DNA of 54,659 nucleotides from Ectocarpus siliculosus (GCA_000310025.1 FN648485.1:32892-87550), one strand, 5' to 3'. Positions 22,318-33,290 are shown, numbered from the stretch's first letter. Numbers and translations are program-made. The notes: a model not told the origin generated them from the letters alone.

Positions 22318-24414
22318 CGGGGTCGCCATTCCGAAAGCGTTAAGTCATCCGCCGAGTAGCCGATAGGCAAGTTGATGAACTTGAGGTTCAAATCGTTGTG
22401 GATGACGTCAGCGCTCCTCATGTCTGGGTAATTCTCTTCTTCGCTGCCCGCTCGACGCCATCCGCCCTCCTTGAACGGATCCCGTCTTTTCACGAAGCGG
22501 TGTCCACGACGCGTGACAAACCCCTCCCCCACAAACGACCATCCCTCCCGCCGTCAACCCGCCCCTATCCACGGGCGAAGGTGTGAACCATCCCGCAACT
22601 CCGCTCGGGTAAAAACTTCTACCCGGTCAAGCACCTGCGTGATTTCGCGAAGATCCGTCTCAGATGCATCTCCCACCTCTTCCCGAACTCGAACCACCCC
22701 ATCCTGCACAAAAGCAGCGTCGTCGGGGGCCACTCCGAGCACTTCATGAGCATCCTGGAAACGTCGAACGGTGACCACCAGTCGCCTACTCTCTTCAACG
22801 AAGAACGTCGCTGTTATTCGGCAGGGCGTCTGAAGCGGTTCCGGCGAGCCTTCCGATCGCAAGTCACACATGACGATATCTCCTATGTACACCTTTGTGC
22901 GAGCCTGAGCGAGGAAACAATCGAAGTTGTGCTGTGGCATGCGCTGTACCAAGGTGCCGTGCATGTTGTTGCGCCTAGCGTTACGGGCAGGACGTGTCGG
23001 GAGTGGGAAAAGATGCTCGCCCGCTAACCCAGGGTTCAGTCCCTTTTCTTTTGCCACCACCGCGCCGCCGGGGTTGGCAAACATCTCCTCCATGTTAGAT
23101 CTCGACTTAAGCATGAAATCGAGGACCCGTGTAAAGGGGATGTCATACACCTTCGCTGTGGTTCGAGCACCACTTGTTTTCTTGGCGGGTTTGGCCACGA
23201 CATCGCGCACCCACACTTCAAAGAGAGGGAGGGGCTCGCGCATCCGAGAAACGAACTTTTGGCCGTTCTCGGAGACGTCAGCGGTGTCAAACCCTCTCCC
23301 TTCCCCGGCCCCGTCGCCCGGCTGCCCATCGACGAACGTCAAGATGTCGAACAAATCCGTCATTCCCGTCCCCGATAGTTGATGCTTGACGCCGAACACG
23401 AACAGCAAAATTTCTGCCAGAGATTTGAACGGGCGCCACTCCTGAGTCCGTGTGCCTAACTGACGTAGCTTGGTTTTGGTAGGCCCACCTTCCATCACAG
23501 TGGCGTTAAGGCGTTTACCAACGGTGCCGGCAATGTTGGACATCCATCTCGGGTCATCCAGAGGCGGCGGTTGGCCGTCCTCAGCTCCCGAGGACGATCC
23601 GCCAGCAGAAGAACGCTCCGAAATATTTGCCTGCTTATGGGGGGCGGCGGGATCCATGCTGTGTCCTGCGCCGACATGGTCCTTTCCATCACGTCCCGCT
23701 CCGTCATCATCGTCGTCGTCACTGCGCGCCCAATGAGCCCCTGTCTTCGTCATCGTCGGTATCTACCCCCGCCCCGACATCCTCTCGTGCGCCGGCCCAA
23801 GACTCAAAGCTCTCGTAACCAGCGTCGTTTCCCTCAACCTCGACACCCTCCAGGGATGGTGCGCCGTCGCCGGCGGAGGACATGTCATCCTCTTGATGGT
23901 GGGCAGGTCCTCCCTGGTCGAAACTCTCGCCGTCGCCCCCCGCTAGGCCAGATCCTGCGCCAATGCGGCTTTCACCAACACTTCCACCAGCGTCGACTTG
24001 TCCATCAATCCCGCCGCTGTTACCATCCGCATCATCTCCACCAACATCACCGCCGCCGTCAATCATGATGTCGTCGTCTTCGCCGCCGCGGCCTGCCGAC
24101 CATGCAATATCCCCACCACCCCCCCCATTGGCATCAGCGCCAGCAATGCCAGTAGCGGGGGTACCACCGACATCCGGTCTCACACGGAAGCATGCACGAG
24201 CGGCCCAAGCCGTGAAGACCATAAGGTCTGTCTTTGTGCCGTCCCTTGCGTCCCGCGCATCTGTACTACAGTACCGTCCATCCTTGGCTTGCCATTTCAC
24301 AAGATGATGCCAATGGTGTGCAAGATCACGATGGCGCGGGAAATTCTGCCAGCAGTACGGGCAATAGCCTCCATGTCCGCCTTCGCGCGCCCGCTTGCTA
24401 CTTCGTCGTTCCAT
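22318..24414 (-). CDS. Unknown protein with N-terminal zinc-finger-like motif and acidic region (possible transposase relative)
   Basis: A minus-strand frame begins at ATG 24414 with a basic start and YCPYCWQNFPRHRDLAHHWHH, a CX2C...HX3H-type zinc finger candidate. A Gly/Asp-rich acidic linker of about 150 residues follows. Coding sense then moves to an overlapping frame (399 codons, ending 22554) with no gap, around 23720-23753. That implies a frameshift or a very short missed intron. The second part has a conserved-looking block RPFKSLAEILLFVFGVKHQL, then YDIPFTRVLDFML and a C-terminal half of mixed alpha/beta character. A further exon-like segment (about 22532-22318) ends at a GTGAGT donor. 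The zinc finger plus acidic linker plus a PF..L..IL block recalls N-termini of Plavaka/KDZ-like transposases, but I see no catalytic residues, so that is speculative. Confidence 0.45.
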
Positions 24415-24491
24415 CTAGCGATCATCACCGCGGTGTGTGTGATGACGTATGTGCGGAGTGCGGACTGTTTATAATACGATAGTGCCGTCGA

Positions 24492-24509
24492 CCCCCCCCC
24501 CCCCCCCCC
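24492..24509. repeat. Poly-C tract (18 bases)
   Basis: An uninterrupted C-run just upstream (minus-strand sense) of the zinc-finger-like gene start at 24414. It is the longest homopolymer noted in the interior of the window. Confidence 0.9.
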
Positions 24510-24715
24510 TCCCTTCAGATTTATTTTTGAGCTCAATTCCTGCTTCGGGCCCCCCTCTATTTTGAAAATTAGCCGGTGCGTTGCGTTGACCCAAGTAGCT
24601 CTCGTGCGCAAAACACACTCCTATCGTCCCCTTCACGCCAGACCGCCCCGATCGTGAAGCCCGCACGAAAACCATGCCTACTAACGAGTCGCACGTCTAA
24701 CCAGCCAGGGCTACC

Positions 24716-25099
24716 ATGTCGTCGAGGACTGCTGTGGAACGTGAGGGCCCGGCCCAGGAACTGGCCCACAGAGACAAACGGACGAGGGTGGGCGACCGTC
24801 ATGGCGGACAACCCAAATCGACAAGGAAGGGGGCTAGGGGAACGCGCTCTGCATGCGAACAGAACGCATCAAATACCCGGTGTACGCTGTGCTTTTGTCG
24901 TTTTCTGCAAGTACTGATTGATGTGTTTGGCGTTTTTTTATCACATATGGATCACCTCCACGCTCCCACGCTGCTGGGCACACCTACCTGCTGTGCGGTG
25001 CTCCGCGCTCCGTATCTCCATCAGTCAAATATGTACCCTGACTTTCTTTCGAGCACGAGACGGCTAGTCGTACGTCTTCATCGCAGACTGCTGTGTTAG
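24716..25099 (+). CDS. Hypothetical 127-codon ORF, divergent to the minus-strand gene
   Basis: An ATG in good context (ACCATGTCG) opens a frame with a very hydrophilic, Arg/Gly-rich N-terminal half and a Cys pair (TRCTLCF). The second half is hydrophobic and may already be intron, since GT donors are available near 24890-24910. It faces away from the gene starting at 24414, so the 300-bp interval could be a shared promoter region. No family was recognised. Confidence 0.25.
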   Translation: MSSRTAVEREGPAQELAHRDKRTRVGDRHGGQPKSTRKGARGTRSACEQNASNTRCTLCFCRFLQVLIDVFGVFLSHMDHLHAPTLLGTPTCCAVLRAPYLHQSNMYPDFLSSTRRLVVRLHRRLLC

Positions 25100-26672
25100 C
25101 GATAGGAGGGGGGAGGATAGGTCTATCGTGGTATCGTCAACGCCGATGAACCGCGTGTTTCTTTTCTGCAGTCTCACATTCGAAACACATGACGGTCGTG
25201 CATGCATATACACCCGCGACATGATCGTAGTATGTAAAGAGGACTGACTGCTTGTACGTCACTCACACCCTTCGCGGGTGTAATTGTGTATGTGTCTCGT
25301 GTCTTCGACTTTGTTACCTCATCATAGATTCCCTTCGTGAGTGCGTGAGGTGAAACCGAGCGTCCAAAAGGACCCAAACAAATTCACCATAGTATCTCGC
25401 CCTCAGGTCTACTCTGGTTCAGAGACATACCTACAGTAGTGTCAGCTACTCCTAACTTACATCGTGCTGGAAGCCATAGCGCAAGAAAACACACCTCCAC
25501 GACTAAGCCTGCCAAACGTGAACCTGTAATCTTCGCGGCACCTCGTACGGTAGGCCAAACAAGGACATCATTGTATAGGTGTGTTTTCTTAGTTGCCCTC
25601 CCAACAAATAATACTCCCACTTGCATACATTATAGACTGCTATAGATTTCCCTCCGAAATTTGAATTTCCCAAATTTTGAACTTCGAGCTTGCTTTGCTT
25701 CCATAGACTTGCATGGGTATGGCTAAATATTGTACACGGGGAGAAACAGAAACACAACCACCACTTACGCTGGTGTCCGTCGCCATACACCCTCTCCTTA
25801 CCCGCCGACTTGTTGAGCTCAAGACCAGTAGAGTGTTTTTGTTTTCCCTGCTGTGCTGGAGCACCAGGCGTTCTGGGACTTACAGAGCACGAACTGCGTC
25901 TCCCTCCCCAACCTTGTGTGTTCAATACCGTACATGAGCAATGTCGCTTCCAGCATGTCGTACCCACACTCACATGTCCGTGGTGGCAGCCGTAACAGCG
26001 TGCAAGTGCCTAGTGAGGCCGCTCGTTGCTTCTGTGTTTCATATTTTTATTGTTAGTGGGGGAGAGCGCAAAAAAAGATACACATATGGCTCCCCGCCAC
26101 ACTACACGTCTAGTGGAACACATCGGGCGATGATATTTTTTCGGGGAGAATTTTTTATTGTTTATTGATCGGAAGATATTTTAGATATTATTTGCCCTGG
26201 CATGTTGCAGGATACGGGTATATGTATCGCACCACATGACGAACGAATACGCCCCCCTTGCCACCTACCCCATCACCCCCACCCGAGCAGCGGCATGATG
26301 ATATGTAGTGACACGCCCCCCACTGAATCTCCTCCAATCTACACAACCCACGCCGCCCCACGCGAGGACCTGAGAAACCGGTCTGTCTGCAGGTCTTCCG
26401 TTCACTTACCCCGTACCTCCGCTATATCCCTTGAAGCGCAAGGCCTTTTGCGCTATCCTCGCCGTGCTTTCCTGCGACAACCTGCGTATATTTTGGTATT
26501 GGTTTTTCCTGGAAGGATCGCATCACAGTTCGGTTCTGCCAGTGTGCTGTCGGTGTCGATAGGTGAATCCCCGACACCATATTGCCGACCTCAACCCTAT
26601 CGCACATGCCTGAGACCCAACCGATACATCACTCACCCCGCCCCCCTACACCCCATGTTACGCCTTTAATAG
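25100..26672. other. Gene-poor stretch
   Basis: No supported gene. There is a small AT-rich inverted motif around 25650-25685 (AAATTTGAATTTCCCAAATTTT). The right end supplies the acceptor (TTTAATAG, ending 26672) used by the next exon. Confidence 0.4.
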
Positions 26673-27722
26673 GCGCCAGGAGCCTCGTACTCGCACGGGG
26701 TCGTTTTCAACCCGCGGCCCTCGTCGCCATCTTCTGGCGCGCAGGAAGACGGAGACGACGACAGCGACGACGGCGACTTCGTCACGACTGCAGAGTTCGA
26801 GAGGGTGATGGGTTCCAAGAAAGGGAAGGACACCGTGCAAATGGTCGCCGCGACTGCTGCGAAGAAGGCCACCAAGACAGCTACGCGGCAGGCCTTGGGC
26901 CGTGCGGCAGCAGTTGGCACTGGTGCCGAAGCAGCAGGTAAGCGGAGCAGAGGGCCGTTCCGGGGGACCCGTACCCAACAAGTGATTGCTTTGTGTGAGA
27001 AGGGGAAGGGAAGCTGCAGCGTTTGCGCGTAGTTAGCGATGAGTGCAAGCACTGGCCGTGACATGTCCGTTTTTTTTTTTTCTTGTCGTGTTGTAGAGAA
27101 GTGTTTGAGCCATCCTTTCTTTCCCACCCAGAGGTGCCGTGCGTTGACATGTGGCTATTTCGGGGGGAGGGTTGTTTCGCCTGCTCTCGTGCTTCCGTGG
27201 TGCCTCTCCCCATGCATGGGTATCCCTCGTTTTCCTCACGGCTCCCTCCCTCCTCCCCGTTGCTGCGAATGGCCCGCCCCCCTCTGGCGTCTAGGCCGCG
27301 AAAACGCAGAAAAGTGGCAAGGGGTCAGAGCGCGGCCCACGTATGAGATGCGCCATCCTCGCCACTGGCGCATTCGTGAAGTCGAACAAGTGGACGAAGG
27401 ACAACGGGGAGCTCGTCCCCTATACTCCAGCCACCACCAACTGCCACGCCAAGAAGGCAGTTTACGCGTTGATGCGCTATCTATGTGGGCAGCGTGGCCA
27501 TTCCTGAGAAAGACGTACAGAGTGAGCGAACATGGTAGTCCTGGGAGCAACATTGTTTTTCCTTGTGCCTTTCAACATGTCACGAGCCTGCCAGCCGATG
27601 TCAGGTGTACCCGCTCGACTGCAAGTCCCTGCGCGTTCGTATGTTGACTCGTCTGCATTTCATAGAGCAACAAAGTGTTCAGGACGTTGCGCTAGAGTTC
27701 AATCATTGGTTTTCAACGCGAG
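26673..27722 (+). CDS. Gene B, upstream exons (unknown protein)
   Basis: Exon-like blocks: 26673-26937 (AG acceptor, GTAAGC donor) encodes an acidic run (QEDGDDDSDDGDFVTTAEFE) followed by a Lys/Ala-rich basic helix. A second block from about 27329 (acceptor GGGGTCAG, phase compatible with the first) encodes MRCAILATGAFVKSNKWTKD and continues to about 27484-27500. A third, 27605-27722 (acceptor TGTCAG, donor GTGAGC), encodes VYPLDCKSLRVRM and then a helical segment. The junctions on either side of the third block do not match phase, so exon borders there are uncertain or a lesion exists. No domain was recognised. Confidence 0.35.
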
Positions 27723-27988
27723 GTGAGCACCCGCGGTTCGCGTTTTGAAAGAATCTCCCAAGAAAGTGACCATAGAACCTTTGTCGTCCCTCACCAGCCG
27801 CGTGTATGGCGAACGACATATTGTGCAGCTTCGCTTCAGATATTTCCCTTTCGTGGCACGTGCCCGCCTGTTGCGCTAACCCTGTTATCTACGTGCTGTG
27901 CCGGAGTGGTGGGTGTGGCGCTCGGTCATGACCTCCTTGTAATTTTGCCATATCCGTCCCCCCCGCCGGCGCTTTCGCTCTACCCTAG

Positions 27989-30043
27989 ATCATGAAGCCC
28001 ATCGTGCAGACGGCGATCATGACGGTTCGTCATGAGCCTGTTGCCGATGGCGAGACTGACGAAGGCTTCGATGACATGCTTAAGACAGTCGAGTGGCAGG
28101 TGAACTGCGTGCTGGGGGAGAAGGGCAAGAGCGTCTACGAGCACGCCCAGAGGTTTTTCGTTGCCACGTGAGTTAAGGTTTCGTGAATGATTGTGCCGCG
28201 TGCGACAAGCCCTTCATCTGGGCAGGGAAATTCTGCTGCTTGGCTCTGTTTGTTCTCATCTGTCGTTCGTGCGGGGGTATGTATGCATTAAGAGTGGCAA
28301 TGAGAGACCAACTACAATCTTCCGTCCTACACCGTATCTTTGTTGTCTCTTGTCGGTGTTTGCGCCCTCGCACAAAAACGAGAAGGATCTGGGAGACCGG
28401 GTATCGGTTCCAGTTCGGCCCCTGAAGGATTGCCAGCAAACGTCTGGACAAGAACGTCTCCGACATCACGGAGCAAGACGCCGTCAACGCCTTCATCCCA
28501 TACCTGGACAGTGAGTATGCCTTAGGGTTCCCTTCAGCATGGTTGATTACATAAGTGTTTCAGCTCTTTTTCTACTTTTTTGCCCAAGGTATTTCCGTCT
28601 CGGCCATCTCCCGTCTTTTGCCCCCAGGTTCCGGGGGAATGCGGGAACGTGTCAATTTTTTTGCCACACCGCGTTGCAGTTTCCCTTGACTACCTTCCCG
28701 CCCCTCCCTCCCGCTTGTGCATTGTGGTGTTTGTGCGTTTTATATCCCCCCCTTCTAAAATTGATCTAAAATTGACCTCCAATTGATCACCCCCCCCCCC
28801 CGGAGACCCTGGTCCGGTGAGAACCCGGCGTGCTCCGTCCCGGCTTTGTAGGAATGCGAGGTGAATGGTCGAACGACTATGGCATGCACGACTATGAGTA
28901 CCCCCCCCCCCCCCCGACAGCCACTTGGAATTTGTCAAACTAGCCCATCACTTCGTCCCAAGATACCCTGTTTTTTTTTGGCGGTCATCATGATGGTGGT
29001 CGAGTAGATTTTGGTGTGCGGGGTCGAAAACCTCACTTCGAGCAAGGACCTGATCACATTGCGCGTGTTTAGTTGGTCACGCACCTTCGAGGCACTTTTA
29101 CGCAGTGCTTACGACTGTCTCTGGAATAGGAAACGGCAACACATATATTAAGTCATTCGTAGCTGTCACCCGAATGCAAGGAAGTAAGCACAAGATGCCG
29201 AACACCCTTCGTGGGATGCAGCGCACCTTCCATGCGACTCGGTATCTCACGGCTCTTCCCGCTTGGTGATTGCGAGCCCGGTCCGGTGAGAACCCGGCGT
29301 GCTCCGTCCCGGCATTGTAGGGATGCGAGGCAAATGGTCTAACGACTACAATTAGGGTTTGGGTCAGAGATACTCCAGGCTAGTGGTAACGAAACGCCAG
29401 CTGTCCTGCGAGTTTTTAATCAGTAACAATAGTTCCTCCCCGACCGGAAATCATATGTCACTAGGCTACGGTAGATTCACACCGAGACGTGTGTGGTGGT
29501 GATTTTTGAACTATATTCCTCCTGCCTATGAGAGAGCAGCTCAAGTTTTTGAATGTCGAATGCATCCATTAACCGCACCAAGCCGGTAGTTCTTGTCCCA
29601 GCATGTTTGCGTGCGATCGCAAGCAGCGAAGTCAATATGGTGCTAGCAAAGTGCCCAATCCCCCCACACCACTCCATCAAAACATATCTTCCTCTTGGTG
29701 ACCGTTTTGTTCCGCGCTGGTTCCCGTTCGTCTACTCCCCTTCCCCATTTCTTCGGTACACACAGACCCCACCAACGGTCCGGGATTCGACGACGACGGC
29801 AACGAAATTGACGACGAAGAAGCCGGCAATGGCTTGGGCGGCGATGGCTCGGACCGCGATGGCTCGGCCGGCGATGGCTCCGGCGGCGATGTCTCGGGCG
29901 GCGACCGCGGCACCAACCGTGGTAACGTCGACGTGGGCGAGCAGCGTGGTGCCGGCGAGGTTGCAGACCTTTCCGAGCGCACCAATTTACGAAACACGGA
30001 TGAAGGAGGGGCATCCGGTAGTGGTGTTAGTAAGACTGCCTAA
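27989..30043 (+). CDS. Gene B, three phase-consistent 3' exons (unknown acidic-tailed protein)
   Basis: The segments 27989-28167, 28437-28510 and 29766-30043 are bounded by AG acceptors (CCCTAG, GCCAG, ACACAG) and GTGAGT donors, and join without breaking frame. An internal ATG at 27992 could start a 175-aa product on its own; otherwise these are the last exons of the gene begun at 26673. Exon 1 has an acidic patch and a mixed helix. Exon 2 encodes KRLDKNVSDITEQDAVNAFI followed by PYLD. Exon 3 is an Asp/Gly/Ser-rich low-complexity tail ending in SKTA and TAA (30041-30043). The exon 2 block resembles part of gene A (13.8 kb). The final intron (28511-29765) contains two R1 repeat copies. Function unknown. 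Confidence 0.5.
28808..28915 (+). repeat. Dispersed repeat R1, tail fragment with poly-C
   Basis: Carries only the terminal part of R1 (GTCCGGTGAGAACCCGGCG through CACGACTATGAGTA) followed by a 15-base C-run. It lies about 470 bases upstream of the same end in the fuller copy at 29013-29349, so the two form direct repeats within an intron of gene B. Confidence 0.75.
29013..29349 (+). repeat. Dispersed repeat R1, plus-strand copy
   Basis: Aligns with the reverse complement of 21721-22080 from the GTGCGGGGTCGAAA end to the GTCCGGTGAGAACCC...CGACTAC end. Divergence is substantial but collinear. It lacks the poly-C tail, which the other two copies have. Confidence 0.7.
29477..29680 (-). CDS. Hypothetical 67-codon fragment inside gene B intron
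   Basis: A minus-strand frame with protein-like composition (GHFASTILTSLLAIARKHAG, then a charged helix), antisense within the last intron of gene B. No start in strong context and no recognisable family. It may be a fragment of a mobile-element gene or chance. Confidence 0.18.
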   Translation of the reverse strand: MMEWCGGIGHFASTILTSLLAIARKHAGTRTTGLVRLMDAFDIQKLELLSHRQEEYSSKITTTHVSV

Positions 30044-31290
30044 GCATGCGGGAAAACTTCGCACAAGTATTTTTTGGATTCGTCTTCCGTATCACAGCGC
30101 GAGGCATAGTGACCAAAAAAAGGTTGGGTTCGTCCAGCACATGAGCCCACATGGATGGTGTTTTTTCTTTAGGCGCAGCTTCTCGGGCACAGCATTATGC
30201 CTGTACGTGTATAGTGATGTTTTCAGCAACGCCATGTACTAATAACATTAATCCCATGCCCTGGTGCGTAGTGCCTGATGCTGGTACGGTACCCTTTCTT
30301 TTTTTCAGGCGCGGGTGTGCGAAGCGCTCCTTTTTCCCTTTTGTTTTTGCCTTTATTTTTGGTTTGTTTTATTGTGATCGGTTTCCTAGGGCTCCTTTTC
30401 TAGACTGGTCAGTGTGGTAGCTGTTCTTTTCTTTCTGTCATTTTGTTTTTTTTTTCCGAGTGGTTTGTACTCTATTCTTGTTTTGTTTCCCCGCGGCGTC
30501 GTATGTGCCGGGTTTTGCGACCACGGGCTCCCCATTTTTGTGGACTATAGAGCTAATGTGAGGGAAACAACAAACAACAAACAAAACAACCATGCATACA
30601 CAGTTGCGGCTCGTTTTTTACAGTTGGCGGGGGTCGTCTTGCAACGTGGCGATGTCAGGAATGCTGGCAGAGCAAATAGCAGCAAAGTAGCATTCTCTCA
30701 GTCCTTTTTCTTCGTCGTCCTCGCTCTTTTCGGTACTTTTCCGTTGCGGGAAAACTTTGCGACACAATATTCGGCGGTGTGAGCGCAGCCAAGTATAGTG
30801 CTCCGTACCCTCTGGTGTAGACTTTTTTCGTTTTTGTTGATGGGTTCTATTAAGCACGTTCGTATATACAGGTAGCCCTTTTCCTTCGTCGTTTTCGTGA
30901 ATTTCGTTTTGTTTTTCGTTGCGGGGATGCACATTCCGTGGTGAGTCGTAAGGTGTTTCGTGATTTGGGAAATAAGAGAAAATAAAGCTCATAGACCTGT
31001 TTCAATATCAACGGCTGTGGTACTTCCTTTTTACGCTATATATTATTGCTTTTTTTCTGTTCTCACCTACCTGGTGCGTGTTGCTTCTAAGTGATGAACT
31101 ATATGCAACGCGCGTAGTGTACGACCCTTACGAGGGCATTTTTAGGGAGGGGCAACACGTTGACGTGAACAACATCACGTACGTTGTTCCCAGCAGCCTC
31201 CCGTGGAAGAGACGCATCACCACGTCCTCCTGGACGCCAATTATCCCTCACTTCCTCTCGGGGAAGTTCTCTGGCCGTCCCTCTCGAGGT
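30044..31290. other. Gene-poor, T-rich stretch
   Basis: Mostly T-rich and low in protein-like frames. It probably includes the 3' untranslated region of gene B at its left edge. No other feature is supported. Confidence 0.4.
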
Positions 31291-31300
31291 TGTCCTTTGT

Positions 31301-31431
31301 AATAATCCACGGTGGGGAAAACATTACTCAACCCCCCAGACGATTTTCACCTCCCCTTCCTCTCAGAGTTTTTCTACCACCCCTCTAGAATTATCCACGG
31401 CGAGGAAAACATTACCTAATCCCCCAGAGGA
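31301..31431. repeat. Two direct repeats flanking the palindrome
   Basis: AATWATCCACGGYGRGGAAAACATTAC, followed by a CCCCCAGA-G block, occurs at about 31301-31342 and again at about 31389-31431, 88 bases apart. Both share the CCCCCAGAGG-type motif that also occurs within the palindrome to the right. Confidence 0.6.
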
Positions 31432-31750
31432 TAGATAGGTGAAACCAAATCCTCTACAGGATTGTCCAAAAAAGTAGAAGCTCTGATTTGGTAAAAATGT
31501 TATCCCCCCAGAGGAAACCCCTCCTACGGAAAGCTCTGGAGGATCACTGTCCGAAATCCTGTGGAGGAAGTTGTAATGTATTCCTCGTGGAGTACTTATT
31601 CCAACGATCCTCCAGAGGATTTCGGGCGGTGTTCCTCCAGAGCTTTCGGTGGGAGTGGTTTCCTCTGGGGGGATAACCTTTTTACCAAATCAGAGCTTTT
31701 GCTTTTTTGGGCAATCCTCTGAGAGTTTCGGTTTCACGTATCCTCTGGAG
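31423..31750. repeat. Large imperfect palindrome (foldback element candidate)
   Basis: Two arms of about 155 bases mirror each other around a centre near 31587. Matching blocks include AGCTCTGATTTGGTAAAAA, GTTATCCCCCCAGAGGAAA, GAAAGCTCTGGAGGA and GAAATCCTSTGGAGGA on the left, with their reverse complements on the right. The outer ends pair through CCAGAGGAT and GTGAAACC. There is almost no unpaired loop (CTCGTGGAG). A few mismatches and small indels are present. It is non-coding. It could be a foldback transposon or MITE, or a structured region; no clear target duplication was found. Confidence 0.8.
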
Positions 31751-31857
31751 GATTTTGACCCTAGCCATTTGTCTACCTGTGTTGCCAGAGGGGTCAACCC
31801 TGTAGGCACCCTGTAGGGGGGCTGTAGAGGGTGGCTACTGTAGTGGTTACAAGGTCT

Positions 31858-32295
31858 GGGAGAGGACCCTGATAAGGTGCTCTTTTCCTTGGGGGGGTCG
31901 AAGGTCATGACCTTATGCAGGCCGACACCCTGAACTGTGTTGTCAGCGTTGCCAGGGTCATGGTGTAAACAAAGTGAAAACGCGGGCCCTGGCAAGGTGC
32001 TAGGGTTAGGGTTAGGTCACCCCATACCAACTTGTTGCACATAGCCCACCCTGTACGGTGTAGAGGACGCGGCCTTGTCAGGGAAGAACCTGGCAAAGGT
32101 GTTGCTTCTGGGGGAGGTCGAAGGTTATGACCTTGTGCAGGCCGACAACCTGATCAGTGTTGTCGGACATGCCCTGCCAGGGTCATGGCGTAAACAAGGT
32201 GAAAAAGTGGGCCCCGGCAAGGTGCTAGACCTTGCAGGGGTTACCCCATGCGAACATGCCCTGTGTGGTGTATAGGGCGGGGCCTTGTCAGATGA
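31858..32295. repeat. Two tandem ~220-bp units with telomere-like insert
   Basis: Two collinear copies are offset by 220 bases. Shared blocks include GGTCGAAGGTYATGACCTT, GCAGGCCGACA, GCCAGGGTCATGGYGTAAACAA and GCAAGGTGCTAG. The first copy carries TAGGGTTAGGGTTAGG at 32001-32016, where the second has an unrelated short stretch. A third, more diverged unit may follow to about 32360. Confidence 0.7.
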
Positions 32296-32299
32296 AGAC

Positions 32300-33031
32300 T
32301 ACCCACAAAGTGTATGTTGGAACCCTGGGAGGATAGCAGGCCTTGCAAGGGGCCAAGAGGTAGCAGGTCAGCTTAGCTTGACCCGTTTGCTTCAAGGAGA
32401 GAGGTCAGTGTGGTGCTTGTTGGCATTACGTTTGAGTCGCCGCATGGACTGTGTGACACCAGAAACGTCACGAACCGTCATTTTCATCCGCAGAACCGGG
32501 TCAACATAAATGAACCGTCGGCAAAGGCCCCCGTCATCATGTTCCCGTGTCCTCCGTCTCGTTTTCTAGTACCATATTGTGTTGCTAACGATAATAACAA
32601 TGAAAGAGGACGAGACGGATCTCTCTAATATCGGGTTTCCCGAAATGTGCTCATAAAGCTCGCCACGATTCAATTTTTGTGTTTCATACGGAGTTACTAC
32701 CTAGAGTCGTGCACACCGACGAAGCAGAGCTCACATCTACGAAATAACTCCTACTCTATGAGAGGTGCTCCGGGATTGTGCATATCCACCCCGTCAAACA
32801 CGCGTCGCATGCATGTAGACAAGAAGCGAGACTCCTGCCCCCCCTTATCGATGTACTTCGCTGTCATTTAGTAGCTCTCTCGCTCACGCACGACACCCTG
32901 CCACGACTTGGTTGTGTTGTCCTCATCTCCAAACAACGATATCCGTCCAGCACGCGCGAATGTCTCTGTTGTCAATGAGACGACCGAGAGAGAGAGGCAG
33001 CGACGGCGGGAAGCGGCAGGAGAGACAGCGG
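32300..33031. other. Gene-poor stretch
   Basis: No supported coding or RNA gene. It lies between the 220-bp tandem repeat and the MITE. Confidence 0.4.
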
Positions 33032-33040
33032 CAGAGGACT

Positions 33041-33281
33041 CATGCAACGGTAGGGGTGCACGAATCCCTTCTGAGTCTCAAACGTGGGAAGCTCCATATC
33101 TCAGCCTGAAATTGATATTGACACAATATGAAAATATGACGTGACAGGTAATCCGATGGGCTAGATGAAACACGATTGAAATTTGAAATCGGAGTTGATA
33201 TTCAAAGAATATTGGTTGGTTATTCATCTGAATAACCGAAGGTTCTGGGCCATAATGTGCTATCCCTACCGTTGCATGACT
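33041..33281. mobile_element. MITE candidate with 9-bp target-site duplication
   Basis: A 241-base AT-rich element with terminal inverted repeats CATGCAACGGTAGGG / CCCTACCGTTGCATG, flanked by the direct repeat CAGAGGACT at 33032-33040 and 33282-33290. Three extra bases (ACT) at the right end make the termini slightly asymmetric. No coding capacity. A 9-bp duplication suggests a Mutator-like transposase acting in trans (family knowledge); 8-bp hAT-like duplication is the alternative. Confidence 0.65.
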
Positions 33282-33290
33282 CAGAGGACT

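Noticed and set aside
32001-32016. True telomere
   Set aside because: Under three units of a TTAGGG-like motif, inside a tandem repeat and far from the contig ends.
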